A stretch of DNA of 39,240 nucleotides from Paenibacillus whitsoniae (GCF_003955665.1 NZ_RXHU01000030.1:1-39240); one strand, 5' to 3'; shown: positions 1-8,862, numbered from the stretch's first letter. Notes: generated by a model from the sequence alone, not told the origin. A program made the numbers and translations.

Positions 1-185
1 AGAATAGGTAGAGTAGGCAGAGTAGGCAGAGTAGGCAGAGTAGGTAGAGTAGGCAGAGTAGGCGGAGTAGGCAGAGTAGGCAGAGTAGGCAGAGTAGGCG
101 GAGTAGGCAGAGTAGGTAGAGTAGCAAGAGTAGGTAGGGGAGCAGAGTAGGTAGAGTAGCGTAGAGTAGAGTAGCAAGAGTACTG
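1..185. repeat. 9-bp tandem repeat (minisatellite)
   Basis: About 14 near-perfect copies of a 9-base unit AGAGTAGGC run from the window edge to about base 127, then decay to about 185 with single-base variants (GGC/GGT, AGA/GGA) and small indels. The unit is a multiple of three, so on the plus strand one frame reads as an Arg-Val-Gly repeat from the window edge to a stop near 149. No start, ribosome site or non-repeat coding sequence is visible, so a protein is not claimed. The array may continue to the left of the window. Confidence 0.9.
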
Positions 186-244
186 AGAGAGTAAGAGTAA
201 GCAAGCGCGGATCGCTCGACTTGCCTGCTGCCAACCGGAAGAAA

Positions 245-422
245 GCTGCAGAAAGGCAGGCATCTCTCAGCTATTCCTTAGAAATTAAGCAAAGCCTGCG
301 AAACCGCAGGCTTTTTCTCAAATAGGGCCCGATTTCAGCCAAAAGTGAAGAAAAAACTGACTTTTCGCAGGCTTTTGCCCTTTTCCTAAGAAAAGGAGGG
401 GAAGTTCCTGCCTTTTTGCAGG
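245..422. repeat. Four-core hairpin repeat module, copy A
   Basis: Four 16-base cores of the form CCTGC-N6-GCAGG start at 245, 295, 356 and 407, giving spacings of 50, 61 and 51 bases. Cores 2 and 4 have perfect arms. Core 1 has one changed base in the left arm, and the left arm of core 3 is degraded to ACTGA. A secondary hairpin (CCTTTTC/GAAAAGG) lies between cores 3 and 4. Core 2 is extended to a 10-bp stem followed by a T run and could act as a terminator. The same core sequence and identical spacings recur at 30380-30557. I do not recognise a named repeat family. Confidence 0.8.
291..316 (+). terminator. Perfect 10-bp hairpin with T run
   Basis: A stem AAAGCCTGCG pairs perfectly with CGCAGGCTTT across an AAAC loop and is followed by further T residues (TTTTTCTC). 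It is embedded in the repeat module as core 2. On the minus strand it lies about 125 bases beyond the AraC stop codon, so it may also end that transcript. Confidence 0.5.
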
Positions 423-441
423 CTTTCGCCACGCCCCACAC

Positions 442-1404
442 TCAGGTGAGTTGGCGATGCCCTTCGCCCTCCCCCGCCGACGCCTCCTGCCGCAAGCCGG
501 CCCTACGGTGCGCCGCATCGCGGTATTGCTTTGGCGTGAGGCCGTTTTCTTTTTTGAATACGTGAAAAAAGTGGGAAATATCGCCGAATCCGGTGGCTGC
601 CGCAACTTCGGTCACGGTCAGCTCACTTGCAATCAGCAGCCGCTTGGCTTGGCTGAGGCGGTATTCGGTCAGAAACTGGCCAATCGTCATGCCGGTCGTT
701 TCTTTGAACAGCGCGAACAACTGTGAACGAGATACCGGGAAGCGCTGGACGAGCTCACGAGTCTGGATGTTCTCCTGGTAGTGCCCGATGAGATAGGCGA
801 GCACATCGCCGATCAGCTGCGGGGCATGGCGCTGCACGTCGTGTGAAGCGGCTTCCGTCTGTAGACGCAGCAGCTCCAACAGGAGCGCGCTGATGTTTTT
901 GAGCACCGCCAGCTCGTAGAGCGGGTCGCGGATCGCCAAATGTTGCGCCAGCTCGGCCAAAATGCCCTGTATCGCCAGCAGTTGCTGCGGCGTGAGGAAA
1001 TAATGGCTGACATCGGGATGCGCTGCAGCCAGCAGGCTCGAGATAGACAGGCCTGATGCTGGGCAGAGGCTTTCCAGCCGCTCCAGGTAGGACTCGTCCA
1101 GTGCCAGCACATACCGGTGAAACTCGGGGCTGTTCCCGTGATACGGGCGATGCAGCACGTTCGGATGGATGACGGTCAGCGAGCCCGCATGAAGCGGCAG
1201 CAGCCGATCTCCGACGACATAGGAGCCGGTGCCTTCCAGCACGAGATAAATCTCATAGCCGTTATGAGCGTGGAGCGTGGGCTGCAGTAAAGGTTGGATC
1301 CGATATTCACAATGAACGGGATACGCGGTTAGAAACTCGTTCGTGTAGTTGTCAATGGCGTAAGCAGCGACAGTGTTAGGTTCTTTTTTTTCATACAATG
1401 TCAT
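442..1404 (-). CDS. AraC-family transcriptional regulator with N-terminal cupin domain
   Basis: This is a 320-residue one-component regulator. Residues about 20-150 look like the AraC ligand-binding cupin (a His-rich stretch beginning LHAHNGYEIYLVLEG). Residues about 190-300 hold the two helix-turn-helix motifs of the AraC C-terminal domain (SRSQLFALFKETTG, then TVTEVAAATGFGDISHFFHV). Such proteins usually sense a sugar and activate a nearby glycoside-use operon. The divergent GH2-GH88 pair starting at 2523 is the obvious candidate target, which is inference. The gene begins 3 bases after the corA stop and has no clear ribosome site of its own, so translational coupling to corA is likely. The sugar ligand cannot be read from the sequence. 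Confidence 0.88.
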   Translation of the reverse strand: MTLYEKKEPNTVAAYAIDNYTNEFLTAYPVHCEYRIQPLLQPTLHAHNGYEIYLVLEGTGSYVVGDRLLPLHAGSLTVIHPNVLHRPYHGNSPEFHRYVLALDESYLERLESLCPASGLSISSLLAAAHPDVSHYFLTPQQLLAIQGILAELAQHLAIRDPLYELAVLKNISALLLELLRLQTEAASHDVQRHAPQLIGDVLAYLIGHYQENIQTRELVQRFPVSRSQLFALFKETTGMTIGQFLTEYRLSQAKRLLIASELTVTEVAAATGFGDISHFFHVFKKENGLTPKQYRDAAHRRAGLRQEASAGEGEGHRQLT

Positions 1405-1407
1405 CGG

Positions 1408-2358
1408 TTATCGAAACCAGCCCTTCCGCCAAAACCAGGCGAACATCCAGATCCCGATGCCGAGCATGATCAACAGCACTGCGTAATAGCCCCAATGCCA
1501 ACCCAGCTCCGGCATATTCACAAAGTTCATGCCATACAGTCCGGCGATAAACGTCAGCGGCATGAAAATTGTCGTGATGACCGTCAGCGTTTTCATAATG
1601 GTGTTCATCCGGTTGGCGTTGAGGGAAATGTAGCTGTCCCGAATGTCCGCCGTGATCTCGCGGTTGGAATCGATCATCTCGGAGAGCTTCAACAGGTGGT
1701 CGTGAATATCGGTAAAAAAGAGCAAATGCTCTTTAAGCTGCTCAATGCGATCGGTCGAGATGACCCTGTACAGCAAGTCGCGCATCGGGACGATGGTGCG
1801 GCGCAGCTTCAGCAGCTTGGAGCGGATTTCGAACATATCGCGCATAAGGGTGTCGACGGATTCGGCTTCCATAACATTTTCAATTTCATCGAGCTGGTCT
1901 TCAAGCTGATAGACGCATGGGAAATATTGATCGACGTGATTGTCCAAAATCAGATACAGGGCATAGATCGGCCCTTCCTTCCGCAGCGCCTCTTGCTGGG
2001 ATATACGGCTCCAGGCATCTTCGATCTCCCGGGAACCGATCTTATGGAACGTTACGATGAAACGGCTGCTGAGAAAGACGTCGACCTCCTCGGCTTCCAG
2101 TGTTCGGGGATCGATCGCGTGCATGACAAAAAAATGCATGTCCCCGTAATGATCCATTTTCGGTCGCTGCAGTAAATGAAAGCAGTCCTCAATCGCCAGC
2201 GGATGAAAATGAAAATGATCCCGCAGCAGCAGTGCCTCTTCGTCCGAAGGACTGTCAAAATCGACCCAGTACCACTGGATTTGTGGACCATCCAGCTCCG
2301 CTAGGGGAACGTCGTGCAGCAGTTGATTGTCAGATGAGACAGCGAGTGTACGTATCAT
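1408..2358 (-). CDS. corA: CorA-family magnesium/divalent cation transporter
   Basis: This 316-residue protein has the CorA layout: a long acidic and coiled cytoplasmic N-terminal domain, then two membrane helices at the C-terminus. The signature YGMNF that forms the pore mouth is at residues 275-279, inside the stretch FIAGLYGMNFVNMPELGW. CorA pentamers conduct Mg2+ (and sometimes Co2+ or Ni2+) across the cytoplasmic membrane. The start at 2358 is chosen because AGGAG sits 8 bases upstream. A longer frame reaching 2439 lacks a ribosome site. The AraC regulator follows 3 bases after the stop, an unusual partner for a cation channel and probably a matter of position rather than shared function. 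Confidence 0.93.
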   Translation of the reverse strand: MIRTLAVSSDNQLLHDVPLAELDGPQIQWYWVDFDSPSDEEALLLRDHFHFHPLAIEDCFHLLQRPKMDHYGDMHFFVMHAIDPRTLEAEEVDVFLSSRFIVTFHKIGSREIEDAWSRISQQEALRKEGPIYALYLILDNHVDQYFPCVYQLEDQLDEIENVMEAESVDTLMRDMFEIRSKLLKLRRTIVPMRDLLYRVISTDRIEQLKEHLLFFTDIHDHLLKLSEMIDSNREITADIRDSYISLNANRMNTIMKTLTVITTIFMPLTFIAGLYGMNFVNMPELGWHWGYYAVLLIMLGIGIWMFAWFWRKGWFR

Positions 2359-2522
2359 ATAAAAACTCCTTGACGGCAAGTTCAGCGCAGGTATTCCCTT
2401 TATTTTACCATAAACCCGCAAAATCTTAGAAAATGACAACCCGATCTTCGTTTTTGCCTAGTGACTCTCCGGCACTCTATTTATAATAATAGGGATAACC
2501 GCAAATGGCTAGGAGGATCACG

Positions 2523-4916
2523 ATGATTACATCACGGCTTACACGTAATTGGGAATATGTTCAAAGCTCCTTGGGCGGCCCTTGGGAGGCATGGCGCAAA
2601 GATAAATTAAACAATCATTACAACTTGGCCTGGTCGGAAGTGGAGCTTCCGCACTGCTTCAATGGCCTCGACGCGATGGACCCGGACGTGCCTTATTATC
2701 AAGGGCAGGGCTGGTACCGAACGCTCCTCGAGATCGACAACCCGTATCCGGGGGGGAGAACGCTGCTGCATTTTGAGGGAGCGGGTCAGCGGACGGATGT
2801 GTATGTCTATGAGGATCTCGTCGGCAGCCATGTCGGTGGGTATGATGAGTTTACGATCGATATTACGGACCGCGTGCTGCAGGGGAATTTTCCTTCTTAT
2901 TATAATGGCAAAATTCCGGTTGCGATAAAATGCGACAACACGCGGAACCTGGAGACGATTCCGTCGGATGTGAGCGATTTTAATTTGTACGGCGGCTTGT
3001 ACCGCTATGTGAATCTGGTGTACGTGCCGGCGGTGTCGGTCGAGACGCTGCATGTGGTGTCGACGGCAACGGCGGAGCGGGCGGAAGCGGCGGTGCATGT
3101 GAAGCTCTATCGGCCTGGCGTCTCGGATGACAGCCAGGTGTGTATGCGGTTGCAAGTACGCGATGGCGCAGGTCGGCAGGTCTATACAACTGAGTTAGAG
3201 CAGGCGGCTTGGGAAGGAAGCTGGGTGGTGGCGGAGTTTCAAGTAGAGCAGCCGCAGCTGTGGAGTCCGGATACGCCGAACTTGTATACGTGTGAGCTGA
3301 CCCTTGGTGAAGGCGCCGGGAAGACGGTGCACTCCGAACGATTCGGGTTCAGATGGTTTGCGTTTGAGCGGAAGGGGCCGTTCTACTTGAATGGCGAGCG
3401 CTTGCTGCTGCGCGGCACGCATCGTCATGAGGATCATGCAGGCGTCGGCGCTGCCATGACGGAAGCGATGATCAAGGAAGAAATGAAGCTGATCAAGGAT
3501 ATGGGCGCGAATTTCATACGCCTCGGGCACTATCAGCAATCGCGAATTGCGCTGGAGCAGTGTGACGAGCTCGGGCTGCTCGTATGGGAGGAAATCCCAT
3601 GGTGCCGCGGCGGTCTGGGCGGCGAGGGGTATCGCCAGCAGTGCAAGGATATGTTGACCGCAATGATCGAGCAGCATCGGAATCACCCTTGCATTATTTT
3701 ATGGGGCATGGGCAATGAGAACGATTGGGAAGCGGATTTCAGCCACTGGGATGAAAATGAGATTCGCGCCTTTATGCGGGAACTGCATGAGCTGTCACAC
3801 AAGCTGGACGACACGCGTCTGACGGCGATTCGTCGCTGCGAGTTTTGCAAGGATATTATCGATGTATATTCGCCTTCGATTTGGGCGGGCTGGTACCGCG
3901 GGGTGTATCCGGAATATGAGGCGTATTCGCGGGTGGGCTTTGAAGGGACAGAGCGCTTTCTGCATGTGGAGTGGGGCGCGGACAATGTCGCCGGGCGCCA
4001 TGTAAGCAAGCCGTACACCGGCTTCGAGGAAATTCAGCGGGGGCAGGGCGCGGACGAGCGCGACGGCGACTACCTGCTGACCGGCGGCGATCCGCGGGTG
4101 TCGATGCTGGGAGACTGGTCGGAGACTTATTTCTGCGACATGATCGATTGGTATCTCCGCGCACAGGAGAATATGCCTTGGCTGACGGGGACGGCGCAGT
4201 GGTCGTTCAAAGATTTTTCCACGCCGGTGCGGCCGGATTCGCCGATTCCTTATCTGAATATGAAGGGCGTCGTCGAGCGCGATTTTACGAAAAAAGAAGC
4301 CTACTACGTTTTCCAATCGTACTGGTCGAAGGTGCCGATGGTGCGCATTTACGGAGGCGGCATGGACGTGCGTGCGGGGCGCGCGGACGAGGCGCAGCTG
4401 ATTCGCGTGTACGCGAACTGCGCTTCGGTCGAGCTGATGGTGAACGGCGTGAGTGCCGGAGTGCGGGAGCGCCGCGTGCAGGATTATCCGAGTGCCGGGC
4501 TGCGCTGGAGCGTGGGACTGCAGCCAGGCGTGAATCATCTGGTTGCCTTGGCGCGGGACGAGCAAGGTGTTGTCGTTGCGCAAGATGAAACGACGTTTCA
4601 TTATCAGACAGAAGCCTGGGAGCTGCCGGCTGAACTGCGTTTGACGGCGCAGACAGAGACAGACGGACGTGTCCGCCTGGAAGCGAAGGCGTATGACAAG
4701 CACGGTGTCTTCTGTGCGGATTCCGCGGTACGCGTGCATTTCGGGCTGGCTGGCGTCGGGCGTCTGCTGGACAATCTCGGCACGGTGCGCGGCTCGCGCA
4801 ATATCGAGCTGGCGAACGGCCGGGCGTGCATTTACGTCGATCCGCGCGGCGGCAAATCGGTCGCTTCCGTCTATGCGGAAGGATTGGACACGGCTTTTGT
4901 GGAAATAAAAGGGTAA
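2523..4916 (+). CDS. Glycoside hydrolase family 2 (beta-galactosidase/beta-glucuronidase type)
   Basis: This 797-residue enzyme has the GH2 layout: an N-terminal sugar-binding jelly roll (about 1-175), an immunoglobulin-like domain, a TIM barrel (about 275-590) and C-terminal DUF4982/Ig-like domains. The predicted acid/base is Glu399 in WGMGNEND and the nucleophile is Glu483 in FLHVEWGAD. No signal peptide is seen, so it probably works in the cytoplasm on imported oligosaccharides. The start at 2523 is set by AGGAGG, which lies inside the 5' end of a longer open frame from 2505. The GH88 gene follows 30 bases later in the same operon. That pairing suggests a substrate containing an unsaturated or saturated uronic acid next to galactose or glucuronate. 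The exact sugar specificity cannot be read. Confidence 0.92.
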   Translation: MITSRLTRNWEYVQSSLGGPWEAWRKDKLNNHYNLAWSEVELPHCFNGLDAMDPDVPYYQGQGWYRTLLEIDNPYPGGRTLLHFEGAGQRTDVYVYEDLVGSHVGGYDEFTIDITDRVLQGNFPSYYNGKIPVAIKCDNTRNLETIPSDVSDFNLYGGLYRYVNLVYVPAVSVETLHVVSTATAERAEAAVHVKLYRPGVSDDSQVCMRLQVRDGAGRQVYTTELEQAAWEGSWVVAEFQVEQPQLWSPDTPNLYTCELTLGEGAGKTVHSERFGFRWFAFERKGPFYLNGERLLLRGTHRHEDHAGVGAAMTEAMIKEEMKLIKDMGANFIRLGHYQQSRIALEQCDELGLLVWEEIPWCRGGLGGEGYRQQCKDMLTAMIEQHRNHPCIILWGMGNENDWEADFSHWDENEIRAFMRELHELSHKLDDTRLTAIRRCEFCKDIIDVYSPSIWAGWYRGVYPEYEAYSRVGFEGTERFLHVEWGADNVAGRHVSKPYTGFEEIQRGQGADERDGDYLLTGGDPRVSMLGDWSETYFCDMIDWYLRAQENMPWLTGTAQWSFKDFSTPVRPDSPIPYLNMKGVVERDFTKKEAYYVFQSYWSKVPMVRIYGGGMDVRAGRADEAQLIRVYANCASVELMVNGVSAGVRERRVQDYPSAGLRWSVGLQPGVNHLVALARDEQGVVVAQDETTFHYQTEAWELPAELRLTAQTETDGRVRLEAKAYDKHGVFCADSAVRVHFGLAGVGRLLDNLGTVRGSRNIELANGRACIYVDPRGGKSVASVYAEGLDTAFVEIKG

Positions 4917-4946
4917 ATAAAATTTGACTTGAAAGGGAGAACGAAC

Positions 4947-6038
4947 ATGAATGTAAATGCGTTATGGCCGACCCTGCAAGCGAAAGTGGACAGCATGATC
5001 GCGCAAATCGGGGATAAATCCCCTCACGTGGAAAAAGGCGGCGTCTACGACGACATGCGTCTCGATTGGTGGACGTCTGGCTTTTGGCCGGGACTGCTTT
5101 GGGTCATGTACGATGTGACAAAAGAAGAGAAATACAAGCAAGCCGCTTGGGATTGGGACGCGAAGATCGAAGCTTGTTTTTTGCGGGAGAACAATTTTCA
5201 CCACGATGTGGGCTTTCAATTTTTGCCGACGGCCGTGGCTAAGTATAAAATGACCGGCGATCCCGACGGACGCCGCCGCGGCTTGTTCGCCGCGAACTTC
5301 CTCTCGGGCCGTTTCAATCAGGCAGGACAGTTCATCCGAGCCTGGAATCAGGATAAAACGGGCTGGGCCATCGTCGACTGCACGATGAACATCCCGCTGC
5401 TGTTCTGGGCGGCCGAGGAAATCGCCGATCCGCGCTTCAAGCAAGTCGCGATGGCGCACGCGGATACCGTGCTAACGCATTTCGTGCGGCCGGACGGATC
5501 GGTGCGGCATATCGTGTCGTTTGACCCGGCGACCGGCGAATTCATCGAGTCGCTCGGGGGCCAGGGCTTTTCGCCGACGTCGTCCTGGAGCCGCGGACAG
5601 GCATGGGCACTGCACGGCCTTGCCGCCGTGTATCGCTACACCGGCGAGGCGCGGTATCTCGAAGGCGCGAAACGCGTCGCGCATTACTTTATGGCGAACA
5701 CGGCGGTCGATCCGGTGCCGGTGTGGGATTTCCGCACAGCGGACGGCGACACGCTGAAGGATACATCCGCGGGCTCGTGCGCCGCGTCCGGGCTCTTGGA
5801 GCTGGCGGCGGCGGTGCCGGCCGACGAGGCGGAACTGTACCGCGGGCAGGCGATCCGCATGCTGGACGCGCTGACGCAGGACTACGCGGATTTCGAGGGC
5901 GCGCGTGAGTCGATTTTGCGCGAAGGCACCGGCAACAAGCCGGCCGGGCAGAACGTCGACGTCGGCCTGATCTACGGCGACTATTATTATGTGGAAGCGC
6001 TGGCTAAGCTGAAGGGCTGGGCGCAGCGAATTTTTTAG
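4947..6038 (+). CDS. GH88 unsaturated glucuronyl hydrolase
   Basis: This 363-residue alpha6/alpha6-barrel enzyme matches the GH88 unsaturated glucuronyl hydrolases. They remove the 4,5-unsaturated uronic acid left at the non-reducing end by polysaccharide lyases, by hydration of the double bond. Two aspartates align with the catalytic pair known from the Bacillus enzyme: Asp87 in HHDVGF and Asp144 in IVDCTMN. The stretches WWTSGFWPG and SWSRGQAWALHG are typical of the family. The ATG at 4947 is preferred over a TTG at 4929 because AAAGGGAG lies between them at proper spacing. No signal peptide is present. It forms an operon with the GH2 gene and ends in a strong terminator. A chondroitin-type versus a rhamnogalacturonyl-type substrate is uncertain; the motifs favour the glucuronyl group. 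Confidence 0.9.
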   Translation: MNVNALWPTLQAKVDSMIAQIGDKSPHVEKGGVYDDMRLDWWTSGFWPGLLWVMYDVTKEEKYKQAAWDWDAKIEACFLRENNFHHDVGFQFLPTAVAKYKMTGDPDGRRRGLFAANFLSGRFNQAGQFIRAWNQDKTGWAIVDCTMNIPLLFWAAEEIADPRFKQVAMAHADTVLTHFVRPDGSVRHIVSFDPATGEFIESLGGQGFSPTSSWSRGQAWALHGLAAVYRYTGEARYLEGAKRVAHYFMANTAVDPVPVWDFRTADGDTLKDTSAGSCAASGLLELAAAVPADEAELYRGQAIRMLDALTQDYADFEGARESILREGTGNKPAGQNVDVGLIYGDYYYVEALAKLKGWAQRIF

Positions 6039-6075
6039 GGGCTCTTCGTCCGGCGTAAAACGGCGAAAGTTAAGG

Positions 6076-6110
6076 AGGCTCGACACCGGTGGCGGTGTCG
6101 GGCTTTTTTT
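6076..6110 (+). terminator. Rho-independent terminator after GH88
   Basis: A GC-rich stem (CGACACC/GGTGTCG with a short loop) is followed by a run of seven T residues. It lies 38 bases after the GH88 stop and closes the GH2-GH88 operon. Confidence 0.9.
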
Positions 6111-6193
6111 GCCTTGAAGCGGCTCTGGATTAAGTGGAAGCGCATGCAACGAGGTGAGGACGGCGAAGCTGGTTATCTCGAACAAACCTTCAA

Positions 6194-6375
6194 CTGGAAT
6201 TTCTCCAGTTCATTTCACGCATCTGTTCGAAATCCAGCAGCTGAACTGGAAAACCTCCAGTCCATAAAGCCCTTTCCGCGCGAAAGGGGGGAGTTGCTTC
6301 TCCCTAGACTGGAGAAATTCCAGTTCAATCCTACATATTGCCAGATTCCCACCGAATGAACGTGAGGAATTCCAG
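6194..6375. repeat. Four-core hairpin repeat module, copy B (variant arms)
   Basis: Four 15-base cores of the form CTGGA-N5-TCCAG start at 6194, 6246, 6309 and 6361, with spacings of 52, 63 and 52 bases. The first three have perfect arms, and the pairing often extends to AACTGGA/TCCAGTT. The fourth keeps only its right arm. A secondary hairpin CCCTTTC/GAAAGGG sits near the centre, between cores 2 and 3. The arms differ from copies A and C (CCTGC/GCAGG), but number, order and spacing nearly match. The module lies between two convergent transcription units. Confidence 0.8.
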
Positions 6376-6718
6376 TTCATGTTCTCCATCTGACGAGATG
6401 CGCGTTGACATCCGTATACGAGAAAAATGAATATTGCCCCCGAACTGCTCGCCCTTGTATGGTGGGGTCGTTGAACCGGCTGGCTGGTGGATGGGCTGTC
6501 GGCAACGACCTGCATATTGGGACGTGGCGGTGTAGCTGATGGGCAATCCGTGACCGGTCGCAGTCGTCGGGGCAACGTATACGAAGTTCGCGGAGACGTC
6601 GATTTCCGATTCGGCGAGGCGTCGGCTGACGGGACGTTCAACGTCGAGGATCTTGCATCCAGCCGGGGGATGATCGGAAGGTGATGGATGTTCGGAAATC
6701 ATGAAGGAATACACCAAA
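6376..6718. other. Intergenic stretch without a supported gene
   Basis: About 340 bases between repeat module B and the sensor gene's terminator. Open frames of 65-143 codons exist on both strands, but none has a ribosome site, a recognisable motif or convincing composition. I see no RNA gene here. It may be decayed coding DNA. Confidence 0.5.
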
Positions 6719-6749
6719 GAAGCTATCTCCCGTTCTGGGGGATAGCTTC
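6719..6749 (-). terminator. Terminator of the methyl-accepting sensor gene
   Basis: A 9-bp stem (GAAGCTATC/GATAGCTTC) with further G:C pairs inside (CCC/GGG) and a short loop lies 18 bases beyond the sensor stop codon. On the minus strand it runs into TTCTTT. It could stop transcription from both sides. Confidence 0.75.
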
Positions 6750-6766
6750 TTAATTAATAAGCCGTA

Positions 6767-8281
6767 TTATCCTGTCACCACGCGCAAGTTTTGTTCTGCT
6801 TCCTTAATGCGCTCCAGGTTTTTGCGATTGTTGACTAGCAGCGATTGCAAGGTAGCCGACAGTTCTTGCAAGGTTGCGGAAGCTTCCTCGGAGATTGCAG
6901 CTAAGTTGTTCGTTGAGTCACTGATCGTTACCGACGAGGAACTGATGCGATCCATGAGTGCACCATAGCTTGTGGAAAGAACATTAAGCATCTCAACGGA
7001 ATCCGTAATCGATGCGAAGGCTTGCTTGGTAATACCGGTGATCTCGTTGCTCTGCTGCATGCGCAAGGAGACTTGATCCATTCTCGCACGTGTCTGGTTA
7101 GATAACGCCGTGAATTCTTGCAATTGTTCGGAAATGCGAATCGCAGACTTGCCCGTCATATCCGCCAACTTGCGAATTTCGTTGGCAACCACGGCGAAGC
7201 CTTTGCCGTGCTCGCCCGCTCTCGCCGCCTCAATGCTGGCATTGAGCGAAAGCAGGTTCGTCTGATTGGCGATATCCTGAATGGTGTCGCTGAATTGGCT
7301 TGTTTCATTCAGGCGCTCAATCAAAGAGGCTGTATCTTGCGAGACCGCTTCGATATCTTGGCTAAACACGGAGAACGTATCCGAAAGCTGCTCCATATGG
7401 CCGCGTCCTTCATTGGACAGCGAAGCCGCTTCGCTTGTTTTTGCCAATAGGGTTTGAATGGAGTCGGACATTTCTTTAATTAAATCGTTCATGTGATTGA
7501 CAGATTCATTAATGGCTAGCGTCGAATCTACTTGATCGCCGGCTCCCGTTGAAATATCTTGAAAAGCGCTGTTCATTTCGTCAAAGGATGCATTGTCTTC
7601 CTCACCTGATTTGGTGATTGAATGCAGATGGTCTGTGACCAAGGTGACCTGCTTGGTGGCGATATCACGCTGTTCCTGCTGAAGGGCGAGGAACTTCTCT
7701 GCCTGCGTGCGGGCTTCTTCGGTGCTTTTATGCATATAACCGGAAACTTTCAAAACAGCAAACATCAGCATGCTAAAGAGGAAAAAATAGATGAGATAAG
7801 TAGGCATCGATGTCGGATCCATCTGTGATGCCTCTTTTTGGCCGATGAATTGATACAGTACCAGAACGAAACCCCATACGGCAGAGATGAGCCATGGCAG
7901 CATTTTCATAAAAATAAGCGCCATAATCATCATGTAATAGATGGAAAAAATATTCGTTACATCCGATTTGTTGATGAGTTGCACGGTGGTTGAAACCCCG
8001 CTAGTGATAACGGCGAAATAGCATAAGTAGTGGATAAACTTTCTGGTAAAGTGCAGATAAGCGAAGGTCAACCAAATGAGCGTTTCAAAAATGAGCGTAA
8101 ATTTCAGACTGAAATCCATCCCGCCTGTGCCTAAAGTAAATACACTCATATAAATGAGTAAAGCGGTTGCAGAAATGGCAAGAAAGACCACAAAGTTTCG
8201 CCGAATGACATCTTGATCCCGGATGGACAACTGTCTAGCTTTCGTTTTTTCATGGTTGTCAAACATAGCTGAAATACTCAT
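6767..8281 (-). CDS. Methyl-accepting chemotaxis-type sensor with multi-helix membrane domain
   Basis: This 504-residue protein has a short cytoplasmic lead, then about six hydrophobic helices up to residue about 190 with almost no extracellular loop. A coiled coil and an MCP signalling domain follow. The conserved hairpin tip is clear ([20 protein letters not shown], then [15 protein letters not shown]). The protein should signal to CheA/CheW. Lacking a large outer sensor domain, it may sense membrane state, energy or a small molecule within the membrane. The start at 8281 is chosen because a GGGGG ribosome site sits 6 bases upstream; two ATG codons further out are badly spaced. No che genes are nearby, so it is a stand-alone receptor. 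Confidence 0.9.
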   Translation of the reverse strand: MSISAMFDNHEKTKARQLSIRDQDVIRRNFVVFLAISATALLIYMSVFTLGTGGMDFSLKFTLIFETLIWLTFAYLHFTRKFIHYLCYFAVITSGVSTTVQLINKSDVTNIFSIYYMMIMALIFMKMLPWLISAVWGFVLVLYQFIGQKEASQMDPTSMPTYLIYFFLFSMLMFAVLKVSGYMHKSTEEARTQAEKFLALQQEQRDIATKQVTLVTDHLHSITKSGEEDNASFDEMNSAFQDISTGAGDQVDSTLAINESVNHMNDLIKEMSDSIQTLLAKTSEAASLSNEGRGHMEQLSDTFSVFSQDIEAVSQDTASLIERLNETSQFSDTIQDIANQTNLLSLNASIEAARAGEHGKGFAVVANEIRKLADMTGKSAIRISEQLQEFTALSNQTRARMDQVSLRMQQSNEITGITKQAFASITDSVEMLNVLSTSYGALMDRISSSSVTISDSTNNLAAISEEASATLQELSATLQSLLVNNRKNLERIKEAEQNLRVVTG

Positions 8282-8587
8282 CTTCATCCCCCAATGTGTA
8301 TGCATAAGTATCTGTCTTCTTAATTTGTAAACTGTTCTGCAAAGCGTGGGGGAATTCCTTTAAAAAAGATTCTAGGCGGATAGAATGGCATGCCCTTCAC
8401 ATATACGAGAATATTGGATTTTGCTCCAAAGCGGCACTCAGCGATATCGTGAGGTCACCAAGGCAAAGCGCAAGAGGAGGCACAACATGCTGGACACAAA
8501 TTCACACTGAGGTAGATCAGCAAAGGGCAGGCGAGGGCAGCGGGCAAAGCGAGTGCGAAATCGTCGTCCCGGGGGTTCAGCCGAAGA
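8282..8587. other. Upstream region of the sensor gene, no supported gene
   Basis: About 300 bases that should hold the sensor gene's promoter on the minus strand. A ribosome-site-like AAGAGGAGG near 8470 precedes an ATG giving only a seven-codon frame (MLDTNSH). This may be the decayed start of the permease remnant that follows. Nothing else is recognisable. Confidence 0.4.
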
Positions 8588-8698
8588 ATGCGGCAAAATA
8601 TACCGCTATGGATCATGTTTCTCCCGGTGGCGGCTTTTTACCTGATTTTCAAATATACGCGGATGTTGGGACTTGTCATTGCGTTCGAGGAGCCTTGA
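8588..8698 (+). pseudogene. N-terminal remnant of a LplB-type sugar ABC permease
   Basis: A 36-codon frame reads MRQNIPLWIMFLPVAAFYLI, then FKYTRMLGLVIAFEEP and a stop. This closely follows the start of LplB/AraP-type oligosaccharide permeases: a first membrane helix with a LP-x2-A-F pattern, then IFKY-x-PMxGLVIAFK. The rest of the permease (about 260 residues) is missing, and the downstream frames to about 8850 are broken. It is most likely a decayed piece of a carbohydrate uptake system once associated with the glycosidase genes. Family assignment rests on motif memory over a short stretch. Confidence 0.55.
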
Positions 8699-8862
8699 CT
8701 TACAGGCGAGCGCGGATTCGGTCTTGACGTGGCCCGTATCCGCTTGGGCGAGTGATGCTCCGCTGGACAGCGGGCGCGCATAGCTGCAGTGGGGCTCAGG
8801 CGGCGGTGGCCGTGAAGCGCCTGCTGCAGCTGGCAGGCTTCATAAACTAGCTCCCCTGTACC
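8699..8862. other. Decayed GC-rich stretch
   Basis: About 160 GC-rich bases after the permease remnant, with short interrupted frames on the plus strand. They may be further debris of the same transport locus. No family is recognisable. Confidence 0.35.

Noticed and set aside
1..185. CRISPR array
   Set aside because: The repeats are 9 bases long, head to tail, without unique spacers, and no cas genes are seen.
3795..4739. 314-codon minus-strand frame
   Set aside because: It is antisense to the GH2 catalytic domain, His/Arg-rich and lacks any family motif.
6210..6717. Two overlapping minus-strand frames of 128-143 codons
   Set aside because: Part lies in repeat module B, no ribosome site is present, and translations match no family. 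Spore-germination GerP similarity was considered and not found.
8449..8727. 92-codon plus-strand frame
   Set aside because: It overlaps the permease remnant in another frame; only the remnant's frame shows similarity to a known family.
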